A stretch of 8,745 bases of DNA, taken from contig JAGWNO010000085.1 in assembly GCA_028871235.1 (NCBI GenBank), positions 1 to 8,745 of the forward strand. Reading direction: 5' to 3'. The notes below the pieces were generated by a model, which searched no databases, was not told the DNA's origin, and worked only from the letters and a program-made list of their open reading frames with translations. The translations under genes and the position numbers were made by a program. Within the stretch, counting starts at the first letter, position 1, and every line of letters starts with the position of its first letter. Shown here piece after piece: positions 1 to 6,591 of this stretch. This stretch comes from Gammaproteobacteria bacterium. Its GTDB lineage: Bacteria; Pseudomonadota; Gammaproteobacteria; Natronospirales; REEB76.

Positions 1-1
1 G

Positions 2-1201
2 GATTACTTCAGCAGTCTGCATCCGCCGTTCACGGCGCAGACGGCGGCGCTGCCGGAAGCCGCGGCGTTGCGTGGCCGGCAACTGGTCACGGCGGGCGAT
101 TGGCGGCACGGCGTACCCGCGTGCGCGCGCTGTCACGGACCGGATCTGGCGGGGGTCTCACCCGAGATTCCGGCGCTGGCAGGCCAATCGCCGCAATACA
201 TGCGCAAAGCACTGCGGGATTTCCAGGAAAAAAACCGCCATGCGCCCCCTGCCATGATCATGAGCCATGTGAGCAGGGGCTTGAGCGCCGCCGATGCGCA
301 GGCGGTGACCGCTTACATCGCGCAACTCAAGGCGGACGAGCACCCCGTAGCCGTGCGTCCGGCGGCGGATGCGGATTACAAATTCATCGCGCAGTCACCG
401 CAAGCGTTCACACCGCCGCCGGAGACAGCCATCCCGGCGGGCGCGGACGGCAGCATGATCTGGCGGGGATTGCAGATCTTCAGGGACACCCGGCAGTACG
501 CGAAAGCCTATGTGGGCAACGCACTCAACTGTTCCAGCTGTCATCTGGATCACGGCCGGCTGGCGGGGTCGGCGCCCATGTGGGCGGCTTTCGTTGCCTA
601 TCCGAAGTACCGCAGCAAGAACCACCAGGTGAATACGCTGGAAGCGCGTATCCAGGGTTGCTTCCGCTACAGCATGAACGGCACGCCGCCGCCGCCGGAC
701 AGCCCGGAGATGGTGGCATTGACCACCTATTTCCATTGGCTGGCTACCGGTCTCCCGGTTGGCATCACACCCAGAGGCGCCGGTTATCCCAGGCTGCCGG
801 CACCGCCTCTGCCGGCAGGCATTCCGCGTGGTGCGGCGGTGTATGCAGCGAACTGCGCCATGTGCCACGGTGATGACGGCCAGGGACGCGCGGCACGCGC
901 TGCACAGGTGTTCCCGCCGCTGTGGGGACCGGAATCATTCAACTGGGGCGCCGGCATGGGGGGCATCAGCACCGCCGCCGCTTTCATCAAGGCCAACATG
1001 CCCTATGGTGCCGGCGGTACCCTCAGTCTGCAGCAGGCCTGGGATGTGGCGGCCTTCGTGGTGAGCCGACCGCGGCCGCAGGATCCGCGCTTCACCGGCA
1101 GCGTGGAGCAGACGCGTAAACAATTTCATCCAAAAAACAGTTATTACGGCCGGGTGGTGGACGGCCGGCTGCTGGGCGCACCCGACAAGCCGAGAGACTG
1201 A
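2..1201 (+). CDS. tsdA: TsdB-TsdA fusion: multiheme cytochrome c, thiosulfate dehydrogenase (5' partial)
   Basis: Likely a periplasmic enzyme that couples two thiosulfates to tetrathionate, reversibly, and passes the electrons to its own cytochrome domain. The frame is open to the left edge, so the start, signal peptide and probably a first heme are missing; 399 residues are visible. Three CxxCH heme sites are seen: CARCH (122-136), CSSCH (530-544) and CAMCH (854-868). The first sits in a cytochrome c4/TsdB-like domain, preceded by a YFSSLHPPF stretch that looks like the end of an earlier c4-type domain. The rest matches TsdA: VGNALNCSSCHL, YPKYR, TLEARIQGCF and SMNG, then a second cytochrome c domain with NMPYG. 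The Cys of QGCF (659-661) fits the unusual His/Cys heme ligand of the TsdA active site; the Met at 998-1000 fits the distal ligand of the last heme. TsdB-TsdA fusions are known, for example in Marichromatium. A TsdA-related cytochrome of other substrate is the main alternative. Confidence 0.82.
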   Translation, partial: DYFSSLHPPFTAQTAALPEAAALRGRQLVTAGDWRHGVPACARCHGPDLAGVSPEIPALAGQSPQYMRKALRDFQEKNRHAPPAMIMSHVSRGLSAADAQAVTAYIAQLKADEHPVAVRPAADADYKFIAQSPQAFTPPPETAIPAGADGSMIWRGLQIFRDTRQYAKAYVGNALNCSSCHLDHGRLAGSAPMWAAFVAYPKYRSKNHQVNTLEARIQGCFRYSMNGTPPPPDSPEMVALTTYFHWLATGLPVGITPRGAGYPRLPAPPLPAGIPRGAAVYAANCAMCHGDDGQGRAARAAQVFPPLWGPESFNWGAGMGGISTAAAFIKANMPYGAGGTLSLQQAWDVAAFVVSRPRPQDPRFTGSVEQTRKQFHPKNSYYGRVVDGRLLGAPDKPRD

Positions 1202-1222
1202 CAGTGGCGGATTTGTCAGCTT

Positions 1223-1591
1223 TCAATGCCTGGCTTCGTGCATGAGCGCGAGCAGGTTGTCTTCCGTATCCCTGAAGAACGCCATCCACAGATCGTGGTC
1301 CGGCAGTTTCGTCACGATGTGCGGTTCACCCTCGGTAAGTACGTCTTTGTTTGCCAGTTCCCGGTGCGCCGCGCGGATGTCGTCCACCTTGAAATAGAGG
1401 ATGGAACTGTGTCCGGTGAGGCCTTTTTTATCAGAAAGTCCGAGCATCAGGCGCACCCCGCCGCAATCGAAGAACGCCATGTTAGGGGCGCTGAACAGGT
1501 ACGTGAGGCCCAGCGTGTCGCGGTAGAAGCGGGTGGCACGGCCGAGGTCGGAGACCGTGACCGAGAGTTGGCCGAGACCCTGGATATGCAT
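1223..1591 (-). CDS. VOC (glyoxalase/bleomycin-resistance fold) family protein
   Basis: A 122-residue single-domain protein of the vicinal oxygen chelate superfamily, with two beta-alpha-beta-beta-beta modules. Module one runs from about residue 5 (QLSVTVSDLGRATRFYRDTLGL) through FFDCGGVRLMLGL; module two from ILYFKVDDIRAAHREL to WMAFFRDTEDNLLALM. The family includes isomerases, ring-cleaving dioxygenases and drug-binding proteins, most using a divalent metal. Here Gln8 stands where many members have the first His ligand, so metal binding and substrate cannot be read from the sequence. The ATG at 1589-1591 is supported by GGGAG (1599-1603, complement) seven bases upstream. It follows ubiB on the same strand after 87 bp and meets the cytochrome gene tail to tail. 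I assign the family only; no specific function is supported. Confidence 0.85.
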   Translation of the reverse strand: MHIQGLGQLSVTVSDLGRATRFYRDTLGLTYLFSAPNMAFFDCGGVRLMLGLSDKKGLTGHSSILYFKVDDIRAAHRELANKDVLTEGEPHIVTKLPDHDLWMAFFRDTEDNLLALMHEARH

Positions 1592-1678
1592 GCGAGTTCT
1601 CCCTGCCGGTTATACATCCGGTGCGATGAAGTCACGGCGGCCACCACCGCACCCACAAGCGAATAATCAGGCGCCGGT

Positions 1679-3322
1679 TCAGCTCTGCAGGCGGCCCCAC
1701 AGCAGCAGTCCGCCGCCGGCGAGGGCCACCAGCGCCGCGAACCAGTCCGGCACGTGGCCGAGGCTGAGCAGCAGCGCGCCGCTGACCATGAGCGCACCGC
1801 CGGCGGCGGCGCGGTAGAGATGCCGGTTGCGTTGCTTGAAAGCTTCGCGCAGGCGTTTGAATTCCGCGCTCTCCCAGTTGACGCGCATCTGACCCGACGA
1901 CAGCTGCTGCAGGATGGTATTGATGCGCCCCGGCGTCTCCAGGAGCAGTTCGCGGATGGCGGGCAATCCTGCACGCAGGTGTTTGAGGGTGGCGCCGAGG
2001 CCCATCTGCTCGCGCGTCCAGTTCTCCAGGAAGGGTTTGGCGGTCTGCCACAGGTCGAGATCCGGATAGAGTTCACGCCCCAGGCCCTCGATGTTGAGCA
2101 GCGTTTTCTGCAGCAGCACCAGCTGCGGCTGCACTTCCATGTTGAAACGCCGCGCGGTCTGGAACAGCCGTACCAGCAGCTGGCCGAAGGAAATATCCTT
2201 GAGCGGCCGGTTGAAGATCGGCTCGCACACGGTGCGGATCGCGGCCTCGAACTGATCCACGCGCGTGCCGCGGGGTACCCAGCCGGATTCCACGTGCAAT
2301 TGCGCGACGCGCCGGTAGTCGCGGTTGAAGAAGGCCAGGAAGTTCTCGGCGAGATAATGCTGGTCGCGGGGGCTGAGGGTGCCGACGATGCCGAAATCCA
2401 CTGCCATATAGCGCGGGTTGGCCGGGTCACCTGCGTCCACGAAGATATTGCCGGGATGCATGTCGGCGTGGAAGAAGTTGTGCTTGAACACCTGGGTGAA
2501 GAAGATCTCCACGCCGTGCTCGGCGAGCTTCCGCATGTCGGTGCCGCGCGCCTTCAGGGTGGCGATGTCGCTGATGGGCACGCCGTGGATGCGTTCCAGC
2601 ACCATCACGTTGCGGCGCGCCAGGGGCCAGTGCACCTCCGGCACGTATAACAGCGCGGAACCCTCGAAGTTGCGCTTGAGCTGGGCGGCGTTGGCGGATT
2701 CGCGCATCAGGTCCAGCTCATCGAGCACGGTTTTCTCATATTCGTCCACCACTTCCCGCGGCCGCAGGCGGCGGCCGTTGTGCCAGTAGCGCTCCGCGAG
2801 TCCCGCGAGCAGCTGCAGCACATCCAGGTCGGCGCGGATGATGCGCTCCACGCCGGGACGCAGCACCTTCACCACCACTTCGCGGCCGTCATTCAGGCGC
2901 GCCGCATGCACCTGCGCCACCGAGGCGGAAGCCAGCGGCGTCTCGCTGAATTCCGCGAACAGTTCGGTGACCGGTTTGCCGTAGGTCTGTTCGATGATGA
3001 TACGTGCCGCGCGTCCGGGAAACGGCGGCACCCGGTCCTGCAGCCTGGCGAGTTCCTCGGCGACGTCCGCTGGCAGCAGGTCGCGGCGCGTGGACAGCAT
3101 CTGGCCGAACTTCACGAAGATCGGACCGAGATCCTCGAGCGCGCGGCGGATGCGCTCGCCACGGCTTGCGGTACGCGGCCGCAGCCAGTAAAAGGGCGAG
3201 AGATAGATGAGGAAGCGGATCGGCCGGAAGATGTGTGCAGCGAGCACGATCTCATCGAGACCGTGGCGCACCAGCACGAAATTGATGCGGACGAGGCGCA
3301 GCGTCTGGCGCGGAGTGATCAT
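1679..3322 (-). CDS. ubiB: UbiB, atypical kinase/ATPase of ubiquinone biosynthesis
   Basis: Member of the ABC1/COQ8/UbiB family, needed for ubiquinone synthesis and acting at the inner membrane, probably as an ATPase that helps lipid intermediates reach the pathway enzymes. At 547 residues it matches the E. coli length. Family motifs are complete: KxGQ (KFGQ, 71-74), the Ala-rich loop that replaces the kinase P-loop (ASASVAQVHAA, about 131-141), the nucleotide-binding Lys (VVVKVLRPGV, Lys152), the catalytic loop HADMHPGN (285-292) and the metal-binding VDFG (308-311). Two hydrophobic segments close the C-terminus (about 505-544), as usual for membrane anchoring. The ATG overlaps the ubiJ stop as ATGA and has a strong GGAGG (3331-3335, complement) eight bases upstream inside ubiJ, indicating translational coupling. 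Confidence 0.97.
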   Translation of the reverse strand: MITPRQTLRLVRINFVLVRHGLDEIVLAAHIFRPIRFLIYLSPFYWLRPRTASRGERIRRALEDLGPIFVKFGQMLSTRRDLLPADVAEELARLQDRVPPFPGRAARIIIEQTYGKPVTELFAEFSETPLASASVAQVHAARLNDGREVVVKVLRPGVERIIRADLDVLQLLAGLAERYWHNGRRLRPREVVDEYEKTVLDELDLMRESANAAQLKRNFEGSALLYVPEVHWPLARRNVMVLERIHGVPISDIATLKARGTDMRKLAEHGVEIFFTQVFKHNFFHADMHPGNIFVDAGDPANPRYMAVDFGIVGTLSPRDQHYLAENFLAFFNRDYRRVAQLHVESGWVPRGTRVDQFEAAIRTVCEPIFNRPLKDISFGQLLVRLFQTARRFNMEVQPQLVLLQKTLLNIEGLGRELYPDLDLWQTAKPFLENWTREQMGLGATLKHLRAGLPAIRELLLETPGRINTILQQLSSGQMRVNWESAEFKRLREAFKQRNRHLYRAAAGGALMVSGALLLSLGHVPDWFAALVALAGGGLLLWGRLQS

Positions 3323-3936
3323 GGACGTCGCCTCCGGTGCGCGGCGCGATCCAGACGCGCGGCCATGCGTTCCACGTCGTCACGCAGGCGGTCCACGTCC
3401 GTCAGGAATGATTCCACCTCGTGGCGTGGCGGCAGGTCGCGGCTCTCATACTGCAGGTATTCGGCGGCGTCGCGGCCGAGCCGGCCGGCCGTGTCCTTGC
3501 CCCAGCGCATAAAGCCGCGCACCGCGTTGCCCAGCTGATGGGCGGCCACATCGCCGACATAGTGCGACAGCAGTTCCTCCCAGTCGAGGTCCGCCTGCTT
3601 CAGCAGGCGCGAGAACACCTGCGCGGTCTCGGCGTCGCCGTTCAGTTCGATGCCGCGCGGCGGCGCGTCATCGCGCCTGAATGCCGCCTGCAACAGTGCG
3701 ACGCTCGGCGCCCGCACCGTCATGTCCACCTTGCCACGGTGCTCGCCGCGCACCCTGAGTTTCCCGTCCTGCGGCAGGAAATACAGCCTGAGGGGCAGCT
3801 CCTTGAGTTCCAGGGCGATCACCTTGCCGTCGAGCTGCGCCAGCTCGCGCTGCGCGCTGCCGGATCCGGCGAGCGCGCTGGTGAGCGCGAACTCCACGGC
3901 GGGCGCAAACAAGGCGGCGAGCGGCGGGGTATTCAA
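3319..3936 (-). CDS. ubiJ: UbiJ, SCP2-domain accessory factor of ubiquinone biosynthesis
   Basis: UbiJ is a non-enzymatic lipid-binding partner that, with UbiK, supports the cytosolic Ubi enzyme complex. The protein has an N-terminal SCP2-like domain (about residues 5-115, with GKVIALELKELPLRLYF and GDAETAQVFSRLL), then the LLSHYVGDVAAHQLGNAVRG segment typical of UbiJ, a heptad-like C-terminus (about 172-200) and a basic RRRR tail. I start it at the TTG at 3934-3936, giving MNTPPLAALF and 205 residues, close to the 201 of E. coli; this TTG overlaps the ubiE stop as TTGA. The next in-frame ATG upstream (to 3993) would bury 19 residues inside ubiE with no family resemblance. No good Shine-Dalgarno precedes the TTG, which fits re-initiation by ribosomes finishing ubiE. 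Confidence 0.9.
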   Translation of the reverse strand: MNTPPLAALFAPAVEFALTSALAGSGSAQRELAQLDGKVIALELKELPLRLYFLPQDGKLRVRGEHRGKVDMTVRAPSVALLQAAFRRDDAPPRGIELNGDAETAQVFSRLLKQADLDWEELLSHYVGDVAAHQLGNAVRGFMRWGKDTAGRLGRDAAEYLQYESRDLPPRHEVESFLTDVDRLRDDVERMAARLDRAAHRRRRP

Positions 3937-4688
3937 AACCGGTAACCGCGGTGCAGTGCAACGATGCCGCCGCTCAGATTGAAGTAGTCGCAACGTTCGA
4001 AGCCGGCGGCCACCATCATATCCCTGAGGGTTTCCTGATCGGGGTGCATGCGGATGGATTCGGCCAGATAACGATAGCTGTCCGCGTCTTTTGCCACCAG
4101 TCTGCCGATTTGCGGCAGCAGCTTGAAGGAATAGAGGTCGTAGAGGGGAGCCAAGCCCGGGGCTATGGGTTTGGAGAATTCCAGTACCAGCAGCCGGCCG
4201 CCGGGTTTGAGCACGCGATACATGCTGGCGAGCGCATGTTCCTTGTGGGTCACGTTGCGCAGCCCGAAGCCGATGGTGACGCAGTCGAAGCCCTGGTCGG
4301 CGAACGGCAGCCGTTCTGCGTCTGCTTGTACGTACTGCAGGTTACCGGCCACGCCCCGGTCGGTGAGTTTCTGCCGGCCGGTGGCGAGCATGGCGGCGTT
4401 GATGTCGGTCAGCACCACCCGGCCGCCGCCGCCCACCTGCCGGGCGAGACCGCTGGTGAGATCGCCGGTGCCGCCGGCCACATCCAGGGCCGACTGCCCG
4501 GGTTTGAGACCTGTCTGGGTGAGGGTGAAACGTTTCCACAGACGGTGGATGCCGAACGACATGAGATCGTTCATCAGGTCGTAGCGGCCGGCCACCGAGC
4601 TGAACACGTCAGCTACCCGCCGGGCCTTCTCGCTCACGGGTACTTCCTGAAAGCCGAAGTGGGTGGTGCCTTTTGAACCGCCGCTCAT
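3933..4688 (-). CDS. ubiE: UbiE, ubiquinone/menaquinone C-methyltransferase
   Basis: SAM-dependent C-methyltransferase that methylates the benzoquinol ring during ubiquinone synthesis (and demethylmenaquinol in organisms making menaquinone). The 251 residues equal the E. coli enzyme. Visible features are the UbiE N-terminal signature VADVFSSVAGRYDLMNDLMS (26-45), SAM motif I DVAGGTGDLT (69-78), the acidic residue of motif II in LTDIN (Asp95), QADAERLPF (121-129), FGLRNVTHKE (141-150) and the C-terminal signature YLAESIRMHPDQ (207-218). The start is the ATG at 4686-4688; only a weak GAGA (4696-4699, complement) precedes it. It heads the coupled ubiE-ubiJ-ubiB set, and the 67 bp upstream carry a hairpin and a promoter candidate. 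With ubiJ and ubiB adjacent, ubiquinone is the expected product; menaquinone cannot be judged here. Confidence 0.97.
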   Translation of the reverse strand: MSGGSKGTTHFGFQEVPVSEKARRVADVFSSVAGRYDLMNDLMSFGIHRLWKRFTLTQTGLKPGQSALDVAGGTGDLTSGLARQVGGGGRVVLTDINAAMLATGRQKLTDRGVAGNLQYVQADAERLPFADQGFDCVTIGFGLRNVTHKEHALASMYRVLKPGGRLLVLEFSKPIAPGLAPLYDLYSFKLLPQIGRLVAKDADSYRYLAESIRMHPDQETLRDMMVAAGFERCDYFNLSGGIVALHRGYRF

Positions 4689-4715
4689 GGATACGTCTCA
4701 AAAGCCGGGATGCGC

Positions 4716-4724
4716 ATTCTAGCA
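4716..4724 (-). promoter_or_regulatory. Candidate extended -10 promoter element ahead of ubiE
   Basis: On the - strand the sequence reads TGCTAGAAT, an extended -10 (TGn plus TAGAAT, one mismatch to TATAAT). It lies about 27 bases before the ubiE ATG, so a start site some seven bases downstream would leave a leader of about 20 nt. No good -35 is visible at 16-18 bp spacing; that region is taken up by the GC-rich hairpin. This is a motif match only. Confidence 0.35.
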
Positions 4725-4746
4725 GCCGCTGCCCGGCTCCAGCGGC
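4725..4746 (-). other. GC-rich hairpin between the DUF971 gene and ubiE
   Basis: GCCGCTG (4725-4731) and CAGCGGC (4740-4746) form a perfect seven-base-pair stem with an eight-base loop, nine bases beyond the DUF971 stop. No T-run follows on the - strand, so it is not a standard intrinsic terminator. It could still slow polymerase or protect the 3' end of the upstream message, or be chance in GC-rich DNA. Confidence 0.4.
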
Positions 4747-4755
4747 GAACCGGAT

Positions 4756-5127
4756 TCAGGGTAGCTTGCGCTGATAACCGGCGTCTTGCAGACGCCGCAG
4801 GTATCGGTCCCAGTTCTGCTGCTGGTTCTTGCCGAGATCGTAGAGCACCGGCCAGGAATACAAGCCGGTATCGTGGCCGTCGTCGAACATGAGCCGTACG
4901 GCGTAGTTGCCCACCGGTTCCACCCCCACGACTTTCACGAGTTCCTTGCCCACCTGCAGGATCTCGGTACCGTGGCCCTTGACCTCGGCGGAGGGCGAGA
5001 ACACCCGCAGGTATTCGAACGGCAGTTCGAATTTCTCGCCGCTGTCGAAAACCACGGCCAGCACACCGGCGCTCTTGCGCAGGCGGATTTCGGTCGGATG
5101 ATGTGTCAACTCCTGCATGATGGGCAT
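4756..5127 (-). CDS. DUF971 domain protein, linked to hslU
   Basis: A 123-residue single-domain protein of the DUF971 family, the domain also found at the N-terminus of gamma-butyrobetaine hydroxylases and in some Mrp/HCF101-type P-loop proteins. Its cellular role is not established. Family motifs are TEIRLRKSAGVL, LPFEYLRVFSPSAEVKGHG and VRLMFDDGHDTGLYSW. It has no cysteine, so it lacks the Cys zinc ligands of the hydroxylase version. It starts five bases after the hslU stop, so it is almost certainly co-transcribed with hslVU; the same neighbour is seen in Pseudomonas. Two starts are possible: the ATG at 5125-5127, with GGGA (5128-5131, complement) directly against it, or the ATG at 5116-5118, which puts GGGA at a proper nine-base spacing and gives 120 residues. 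I keep the longer frame but think the shorter start at least as likely. Confidence 0.88.
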   Translation of the reverse strand: MPIMQELTHHPTEIRLRKSAGVLAVVFDSGEKFELPFEYLRVFSPSAEVKGHGTEILQVGKELVKVVGVEPVGNYAVRLMFDDGHDTGLYSWPVLYDLGKNQQQNWDRYLRRLQDAGYQRKLP

Positions 5128-5133
5128 TCCCAG

Positions 5134-6468
5134 CTAGAGGATGTAGCGACTGAGATCCTCGTTCTTTACCAGTACGCCTACCTGTTTATCCACATAAGCC
5201 GCGTCGATCATCACATTCTTGCCATTCTTGTCGGCGGCTTCGAAGGAGATGCTTTCGAACAGGCGCTCCATGACGGTGTGCAGGCGGCGGGCGCCGATGT
5301 TCTCGGTGCGCTCGTTGACTTCGAAGGCCACTTCCGCGATGCGGCGCACGCCATCCCTGCTGAATTCCACCCTGACACCCTCGGTTTCCAGGAGGGCCGC
5401 GTACTGCAGTGTAAGCGAGGCATCCGGCTCGGTAAGAATGCGCACGAAATCCTCAGTGGTGAGGGCGGCGAGCTCCACGCGGATGGGCAGGCGGCCCTGC
5501 AGTTCCGGGATCAGGTCCGAGGGTTTCGACATCTGGAAGGCGCCGGAGGCGATGAACAGCACGTGGTCGGTCTTGACCATGCCGTATTTGGTGGTGACGG
5601 TGGTGCCTTCCACCAGCGGCAGCAGGTCGCGCTGCACGCCTTCGCGGGACACATCCGCGCCCTGCAGCTCGCCGCGGCGCGCCACCTTGTCGAGCTCGTC
5701 GATGAATACGATGCCATTCTGTTCGACGTTGGTGAGCGCGGCGTGCTTGATGTCATCCTCGTTCACCATCCTGGCGGCTTCCTCATCGGTGAGCAGCTTG
5801 CGGGCTTCCCTGATCTTGAGTTTGCGCGAGCGCGTACGCTGCCCGCCCAGGTTCTGGAACAGACCCTGCAACTGCTGGGTCATCTCTTCCATGCCCGGCG
5901 GCGCCATAATCTCCACGCCCACGGAGGTGACCGACAAGTCCACTTCGATCTCCCGGTCTTCCAACTCACCCTGACGCAGCAGCTTGCGCATCTTCTGGCG
6001 GGTGTCGGAGTTGTCGGCCGGCAGGGGTTCATTGGCGAAACCCACGTTGTGCTTGCGCGGCAGCAGCGCGTCCAGGATGCGTTCCTCGGCGGTTTCCTCG
6101 GCGCGGGTCTCGACACGATGCTTGGCGTGTTCGCGCTCCATCTTCACGGCCGCATCCACCAGATCGCGGATGATGGCATCCACGTCCTTGCCCACGTAAC
6201 CCACTTCCGTGAACTTGGTGGCTTCCACCTTGATGAAGGGCGCGTTGGCGAGCCGTGCCAGGCGGCGCGCGATCTCGGTCTTGCCGACGCCGGTGGGGCC
6301 GATCATGAGGATGTTCTTGGGGGTGATCTCGTTGCGCAGTTTCTCCGGAACCTGCATGCGCCGCCAGCGGTTGCGCAGCGCGATGGCGACAGCCCGTTTG
6401 GCCGCCGTCTGGCCGATGATGTGCTTGTCGAGTTCCTGCACTATTTCTCTGGGCGTCATTTCAGACAT
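5134..6468 (-). CDS. hslU: HslU, ATPase subunit of the HslVU protease
   Basis: AAA+ unfoldase of the HslVU (ClpYQ) protease: hexameric rings unfold substrates and feed them into HslV. The 444 residues align almost throughout with the 443-residue E. coli protein. Visible are Walker A GPTGVGKT (57-64), the pore loop GYVG (90-93), the intermediate domain (about 110-243, with APPGMEEM), Walker B VFIDELDK (254-261), the arginine finger in LQGRLP (Arg326), the sensor-2 GARR (392-395) and the C-terminal EDLSRYIL, which docks into HslV to activate it. The ATG at 6466-6468 gives MSEMTPREIV, as in E. coli; the frame is open upstream to a TTG at 6507, but that extension runs into repeat DNA and lacks family resemblance. 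Only GGA about nine bases upstream serves as ribosome site. A 123 bp gap holding a palindromic repeat separates it from hslV. Confidence 0.97.
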   Translation of the reverse strand: MSEMTPREIVQELDKHIIGQTAAKRAVAIALRNRWRRMQVPEKLRNEITPKNILMIGPTGVGKTEIARRLARLANAPFIKVEATKFTEVGYVGKDVDAIIRDLVDAAVKMEREHAKHRVETRAEETAEERILDALLPRKHNVGFANEPLPADNSDTRQKMRKLLRQGELEDREIEVDLSVTSVGVEIMAPPGMEEMTQQLQGLFQNLGGQRTRSRKLKIREARKLLTDEEAARMVNEDDIKHAALTNVEQNGIVFIDELDKVARRGELQGADVSREGVQRDLLPLVEGTTVTTKYGMVKTDHVLFIASGAFQMSKPSDLIPELQGRLPIRVELAALTTEDFVRILTEPDASLTLQYAALLETEGVRVEFSRDGVRRIAEVAFEVNERTENIGARRLHTVMERLFESISFEAADKNGKNVMIDAAYVDKQVGVLVKNEDLSRYIL

Positions 6469-6481
6469 TTTCAAAAATCCA

Positions 6482-6555
6482 GTAAGGGGTGGGGAGTGAG
6501 GGGCCAAGCAACGCGCGTGATCTCCAGTTCGATATCTTTCGCCTCACTTCCTCAC
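6482..6555. repeat. Palindromic GTGAGG/CCTCAC intergenic repeat, copy 1 (hslV-hslU gap)
   Basis: The + strand shows a purine-rich left arm with GTAAGG (6482-6487) and AGTGAGG (6495-6501) and a right arm with CCTCACT (6542-6548) and CCTCAC (6550-6555). AGTGAGG pairs perfectly with CCTCACT; the outer GTAAGG pairs with CCTCAC with one mismatch. A loop of about 40 bases lies between, containing GCGCG, TGATC and GATATCTTTCG. The layout and several loop words recur at 7190-7260, so I read this as a diverged copy of one repeat family. It has no coding potential I can support. Confidence 0.6.
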
Positions 6556-6591
6556 CGATACGAGGCGCCGCGGTGATTCGTCGCTTTGCGT

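Noticed and set aside
1198..1219. Inverted repeat CTGACA/TGTCAG between the convergent cytochrome and VOC genes, as a possible two-way terminator.
   Set aside because: Only six base pairs with a ten-base loop and no T-run on either strand.
1609..1635. TATAAC (1609-1614) with GTGACT (1630-1635) on the - strand as a promoter for the VOC gene.
   Set aside because: Spacing is 15 bp and the -35 match is poor; left as an unsupported motif.
1620..1653. Inverted repeat GGTGCG/CGCACC in the ubiB-VOC gap as a terminator for the ubi genes.
   Set aside because: Six base pairs with a 22-base loop and no T-run; expected by chance in this composition.
1754..2650. Long + strand frames opposite ubiB, and overlapping - strand frames such as 1447-2430.
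   Set aside because: Shadows of ubiB in other frames; the UbiB reading has every family motif and the right length.
4786..6576. A 596-codon open frame on the + strand, antisense to hslU and the DUF971 gene.
   Set aside because: It lies opposite two clear conserved genes, is rich in His and Gly as expected from reverse reading of GC-rich codons, and resembles no family I know.
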